The translations under genes and the position numbers were made by a program. From positions 1-35,632 of the forward strand of contig OUQQ01000089.1 in the NCBI GenBank assembly GCA_900404475.1: DNA of 35,632 bases. The letters run 5' to 3'. Below the pieces are notes generated by a model that saw nothing but the letters and a program-made list of their open reading frames with translations, was not told the origin of the DNA and ran no database searches. Source of the DNA: Spongospora subterranea. Lineage: Eukaryota; Endomyxa; Phytomyxea; Plasmodiophorida; Plasmodiophoridae. The stretch's first letter is position 1. Each line of letters starts with the position of its first letter. Positions 31,067 through 35,632 of this stretch are shown piece after piece.

Positions 31067-32715
31067 TTAGTTTGGAACCCATTTTGGGGAATAGAAGTTA
31101 TGTCCATAATTTTCCTGTTTCGGGCAAAACGATTCATCGTTGCAGTGAGATGCCGATGTTCCACAACTATAATCGGACGTTATTTATCCGATTCTCCAGA
31201 CGTAACCGATGATGATCTTACATTCCCTCATAACTACAGCATTCGCCCATCTTACACTTCATGAAGTTGTTATATGGTCCACATCTGTTTTCATGAGTCG
31301 ATGGGATTCCGAGACACTGTCATAATCCCTATTGTCAGCGATACGATAATCAACTATCCGATCCCTTTCCCTACGTTGGTTGCTGAAGCAACTGGCTTTA
31401 GCTGAATAGGACATGTAGGAGAATCATTACAGACGTCGCCGGTTTCACATCTATACCCAGAAAAGCTCTAGGGGCTCTGCCCATACAATATTGCCTTTTT
31501 TCCTCACCGGCCATGTTTAGAACAGCATTCGCCGACTTTGCATCTTCCGAAACCGAACTTGGCTCCGCAACGACGGTCGGCTCGTAGATCCCCTCGGCAC
31601 TATAACAAAGATCATCATTCATACTTTGGCAGCAGTGAGGAAATCCTTCTTACATTGTACAGCTGATCCAATAGACCACGATCAGGGACCAGATTGCCAC
31701 TTAGGTATTCTGTTGTTCCAGTATATGGTTGTTCGGGGCACTGTTGCTCCTTATTGCAGAAATGTTTGCCTGTTCCACATCTGGAAGTCGGGCGTTTCAC
31801 AAATGCGCTGAACATCGTGAGAACACTGCCAATCACTTACAAGCCATCCTTATTGCAGCATTGATTGTATGGACAGCGCAAGAAATTATGCTTTTTACCA
31901 CATAGCTGGAAACCCTCGAGGGATCGTCGAGTAGACAGAACGCCCTTACACTGAAATAGAGCAATTAGATCAACAAATCCCCATCAAAGTCACACTCACA
32001 TTTTCCATCGGTTCCAAAGGCAAAAGACCTTTGATGACCTTCATCTATCCAGTTTTCCAATGTTGAGTCGCGTATATGAGAGCGGAACGATATTCTAAGA
32101 AATCTCTTACAGGATTCTTTCCGAAACGATCGACGAAATCTTTTTGCTTCGGACACAATGGGTAATCAACCGTATGGCAATTTTGGCAGTGTCCGTTTTG
32201 GGTACAGCAGAGCCCAACTGGACATTTGGTGAATTCAAAGTCGGGTCCACATCGACCGTTCGTGGTTGTTTTTTCTCGGCACTTAGCGACGTTGTTCAGC
32301 GTTGCCATTTTCCAACAATGACATAAAACGCAACTGACATTTTCCTCGGAAGTCGTTCTTGCGATTTGAAGAGGACAGATCGCATCTTTACAATATTGGG
32401 CACCGCTTCGACAACTGAAAAGTGTTCATTGTTTGTTAGAAGAGAATTATGGGTCGACTAACACGCTGTCTTGACCACAGCACTCTCCGACGTGGCATCG
32501 TTGAAAAGCGAATTCTGGTCCACAGCGCCGAAAGGTCAACACTACTTCAGCAACGGCCCCTCGACACTGATCGCATCGGTTAGTTAGATCGATTGTGGTG
32601 ATATATTGAATCGCAATACATTATCCGAGTCGGTCTCGTATTTCAGTGCTGGGAGGACAGCTGTAGCCAAACTCGCAATTAAAACAGCTAGTAAGCAGCG
32701 CAACAGGAAAGACAT
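31067..32715 (-). CDS. secreted protein with five hevein-like (ChtBD1/CBM18) domains, minus-strand paralogue
   Basis: Eleven exons: 32715-32620, 32566-32463, 32414-32339, 32281-32111, 32044-32000, 31950-31841, 31780-31654, 31599-31508, 31450-31375, 31316-31222 and 31166-31067; introns 48-66 bases, all phases consistent. The product is 363 residues. Exon 1 encodes a signal peptide (MSFLLRCLLAVLIASLATA). Five cysteine-rich domains follow, each of the form C-R/S-G...CGP-x3-F-x2-C-x3-x-CC-x4-G-x-C...C...CP-x-Q, for example RCGPDFEFTKCPVGLCC. This matches hevein-type chitin-binding spacing, with an extra N-terminal cysteine per domain. Domain 2 lacks the internal intron that the others have. A 15-codon linker exon sits between domains 2 and 3. 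Expected role: binding chitin in the wall, cyst or surface. It ends in a short aromatic tail (FYSPKWVPN). Confidence 0.85.
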
Positions 32716-33375
32716 TTCTCCAAATGAAAGAGAGTCGATCAATAGCAGAATGAGGTATTCGTTGGAATGCTGACCGCTTTTGAATTGCGATCAGATGCCC
32801 TCGTATGACGATATTTATATTGCCAACGTGAACGGCATTCTCAGAGGCAAGATTTTGCCAGTGTTCTCCGGCACTTGGCATTTCCTGGCCATAAATATCT
32901 TTATTCCTGTCTGGCACCGACTTGCACCACATCATCCAGTCCCAAATCCCTAAAATATCATCCCGACATTAAAACCGGCTCCGATTTTTACAAGGTCGTC
33001 TTTTGAGTGTTTGAACTTTCGTGTCTGATCGAATCTGTTGAATCTCACACCAGATTTCGTGCACCAATATTTTGTTAATTGACTCGCGCACACGAGAAAG
33101 CGCCCAAAGGTGACGAAGAAGATTTGCTTTGGCCAGATCAGGGGCAGGGGTGATGATTGTTAGTGTTGTCAGTCACTGGGCAACAAACCAGATATTGTTT
33201 AGTTGAGTTGGGGGAGATATTCGCCATTGAGTCAGAATCGGCCGGCGATTCGATAACCAGCACAGAGAGGGCAATCCACTCTTCCATGGAAGTCAGATAT
33301 TCCAAATTGAGTAGATGGATCCTCGTCCATAATCGCTCATTCTGCTATAACAGCGATTGGCTCAATTTGAAGGCA
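32716..33375. other. shared 5' region of the divergent chitin-binding genes
   Basis: This 660-base gap separates the start codons of two divergently transcribed paralogues, so it must hold both promoters. Its left part is duplicated upstream of the pseudogene (about 29016-29640). No TATA box or operator stands out. Confidence 0.4.
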
Positions 33376-35022
33376 ATGACGGTTTCTGTCGCGTACCTGG
33401 TGGCCGTATTCGTGCTGGTCGGCTGTTTAGTTGAATCCTATGTGTTCGACACCTCCCCTGACAACGTACTTGTGCACAACGACTGTCGCCATCGCCACTG
33501 ATCCTCACCTGTTTCGCTCGCCTTTAGTGTCGTGGAGTTGTCTCGGAAAACGCCAAATGTGGGCCTAACCATCAATTCCACCGATGCCCAGTAGGAGAAT
33601 GCTGCAGCAAAAACGGAAAGTACTCCGACATGTTTCGACCGGGATTGAATCTGTTTGCTGAATTTCAATCAGATGTGGAAGCGGCGATAAATTCTGTCTC
33701 GACCATCCCATATGCCCTATCCAGAAGAAGTTCGTCACGACCATAGACAACGTCAGTGATCGTTCGATGTTCAAAAGGTGCTCTGATGCTTATGGTGGCA
33801 GTGTCGAGGATCGAAAACCAAAGATGGATTCTGTGGACCCGATTTTGGCTTCAAACAATGTGGATTCGGCCACTGCTGTAGCCAGGACGGAAAGTATGAC
33901 TCACTTATGCCCATGGCATCTCATACTAATCGTCGTTGTCCAGGTGCATGCCATCTGGAAGTTTTTTGTGCACCGAGCCAGCTTGTCCAACGGTGACCTT
34001 AAAGAGAGAAGTCGAGAGCAAATTCACCGATTTCGGTGTAATAACATGGTTTGCATGCATCGCACTCAGCACACCCAATGAATCGTCGTGGAACAGGCCA
34101 GTCTCTTCAACCATCCGACGGGGTTCAAACACTGCTCGGGCGTCTTGTCCACAGAGAGATCAGACGAGGATCAGCCATTATGCGGCCCAGCACATAGATT
34201 CATGCGATGCCCCTATCAACAATGCTGTAATCAACATGGAAAGTCAGTTGATATTAGCGAATGAGCCGAGTTTTCCTCCAATAATGCTGTCGTTCAGGTG
34301 TTCGACATCAGATGAGCATTGCCATGAGAAGAAGCAGATCTGTCCACGTCAGCCATACACTGGAGAAGCCGAATACGTTGACGGGAAATTCAAGGCCGAC
34401 GACAAATTCAAGAACGGAATGCAAAAGGTAATCGGGTTTGTTCCCGTGTTCTAACGAGATGTTTTGACGGATGGGAGATAGTGCCGGGGTATACAACGAC
34501 CAGATCGTACTTGTGGTCCTCTTAACGCATTCGGCAGCTGTAAAGTCGGTGAATGCTGCGATAAACATGGAAGGTATGTTTAGGGATGACATGCTCACCG
34601 TGGCTACCTGGGTTTGAACTGTCGTCATTTGATGCAGATGTGCTATCGGCGAGGCCTGCAGTGCTAAAGCTGCTCCATTGTGCCCTGTTCAACCAAAACC
34701 TGTTCCCTCGCCAGAAAACGTAGGAGCTTGTTCATGATCTGTGTCTTCCAGATGAGGTAATTAGATCAATTATATCAGTGTTCTGGTGTGAAAACGACTC
34801 GTGAGAGGAAGTGTGGTCCTCACTACAACTTCATGCATTGCGAAGAAGGCGAATGCTGCAGCTTTGACGGAGTGTAAGAGGATCGTTGGTCGAAACTGAT
34901 TTCATTTTCGGTGACCGTTCACTGACAGTTGTGGATCTACGAAAGAGCACTGCAACGATCACTCGTTCTGCCCCAAGCAAGGAAAGACGGCACCATCGGG
35001 TCCAAAATGGATCTACTATTAA
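33376..35022 (+). CDS. secreted protein with five hevein-like (ChtBD1/CBM18) domains, plus-strand paralogue
   Basis: Eleven exons: 33376-33471, 33528-33619, 33673-33751, 33802-33893, 33944-34037, 34097-34242, 34298-34427, 34482-34573, 34638-34719, 34779-34873 and 34929-35022; introns 50-64 bases, one with TACTAAT. The product is 363 residues. The start at 33376 gives a signal peptide (MTVSVAYLVAVFVLVGCLVE); the frame is open further upstream. Five domains follow, cores: KCGPNHQFHRCPVGECC, FCGPDFGFKQCGFGHCC, LCGPAHRFMRCPYQQCC, TCGPLNAFGSCKVGECC and KCGPHYNFMHCEEGECC. Each has a second half ending CP-x-Q or CPTV. Every domain is split by a phase-2 intron just after the GK/GR/GV following the CC motif, and domains are separated by phase-0 introns. 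Exon 1 is 96 bases, identical in length to the minus paralogue's. Likely an extracellular chitin-binding lectin. Confidence 0.85.
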
Positions 35023-35284
35023 ACAGCGAATTGACAAATTCGTTTAGAATAGTAAACTTAGTTCGATGCTAAAATCGAAATTTAAATTTACTAAAGAGCC
35101 CACTCGCTCAGATTTTCGTAGTGTTTTTGGAGTTTGTTTTCTCGGACAACATTGCGGTTTGATGAACTTTGCGTTTATTAGCCACGTTGATCAGATTAGT
35201 TCACCAATTCGCTTTTCAATGACCTCCCCAAAGTTCATCATGTCTGTCTTCCCTGGTTGTCAGTTGTAACCGCAACCGAACTGT

Positions 35285-35632
35285 ACATTGCAATAGGGTC
35301 GGTAGGGTGCCAGTCAACCTTGCGCCCCGGGGAGTGGGGGCCAGTCCGTCAGTCGACTCCACTGTACGCAGCAGTCAACCTTGTACATTACTCTACGAGC
35401 TGGGCGTCGTTACGGCAACGCAGCAGTCAACCCTGTACATTACCGGTACTTTAGGAGCCGGGCGCCGTTACGGCAACGCAGCAGTCAACCTTGTACATTA
35501 CTCTACGAGCTGGGCGTCGTTACGGCAATGCAGCAGTCAACCCTGTACATTACCGGTACTTTAAAAGCCGGGCGTCGTTACGGCAACGCAGCAGTCAACC
35601 CTGTACATTACCGGTACTCTACGAGCCGGGCG
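35285..35632. repeat. satellite-like tandem array, alternating 52/58-base units
   Basis: The marker CAGCAGTCAACC starts at 35369, 35421, 35479, 35531 and 35589, giving spacings of 52, 58, 52 and 58 bases. The units differ in the middle (TACATTACTCTACGAGCTGG against TACATTACCGGTACTTTA), so the true period is a 110-base dimer. A degenerate unit precedes it from about 35285. Open frames across it are a by-product of the repeat. It runs to the last base, so the array continues beyond the window. Confidence 0.9.

Noticed and set aside
35257..35564. Open frames in the terminal array
   Set aside because: They arise from repeat units without stops and their peptides simply repeat; no start context or motif.

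Overview
This window is nuclear DNA from a eukaryote with short introns, mostly about 41-113 bases, GT...AG, often with CTAAC/TACTAAT/CTGAT-like branch sites. The gene set points to an early-diverging fungus or a close, chitin-making opisthokont. It has a fungal-type family 2 chitin synthase (QRRRW, SWGTKG), a Sey1/RHD3-type ER-fusion GTPase, a DH-PH Rho exchange factor and a family of multi-domain hevein-like (CBM18/ChtBD1) chitin-binding proteins. The lineage is an inference; nothing here names the species. I saw no tRNA or rRNA gene.

Layout. Positions 1-8.5 kb are gene-poor. They hold a small membrane/coiled-coil gene, a three-exon gene for a three-helix membrane protein with a decayed inverted copy 3 kb away, a dead hAT transposase between those copies, and several weak small ORFs. 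Positions 8.5-13.6 kb are a dense housekeeping block: NOP58 (three exons), a DH-PH RhoGEF (about four exons), and on the other strand a seven-exon MEMO1 homologue with a 13-base microexon. Positions 13.7-16.5 kb are a transposon graveyard: reverse-transcriptase fragments in tandem and inverted arrangement, then a Ty3/gypsy-type relic (gag-like start, integrase, chromodomain-like tail). Positions 17.0-20.4 kb carry an AMPK-gamma-like four-CBS protein, an unrecognised reading frame and a KOW-like protein. Positions 20.6-27.0 kb carry the chitin synthase and the 17-exon Sey1 GTPase, both on the minus strand.

Positions 27.4-35.0 kb are the most distinctive part. A cluster of secreted proteins, each a signal peptide followed by five hevein-like domains, comprises one plus-strand gene, one minus-strand gene and a minus-strand pseudogene made by a ~2.2 kb segmental duplication. 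Most domains are built from two exons with a phase-2 intron at the same codon, separated by phase-0 introns: a modular exon system. It lies about 7 kb from the chitin synthase, so this stretch holds both a chitin-making enzyme and probable chitin-binding wall or surface proteins. The window ends in a satellite-like tandem array with an alternating 52/58-base period.

Exon limits were worked out by hand from frame continuity, GT/AG sites and recalled family motifs, without any database search. Genes with a named family are well supported; small unnamed ones are tentative.
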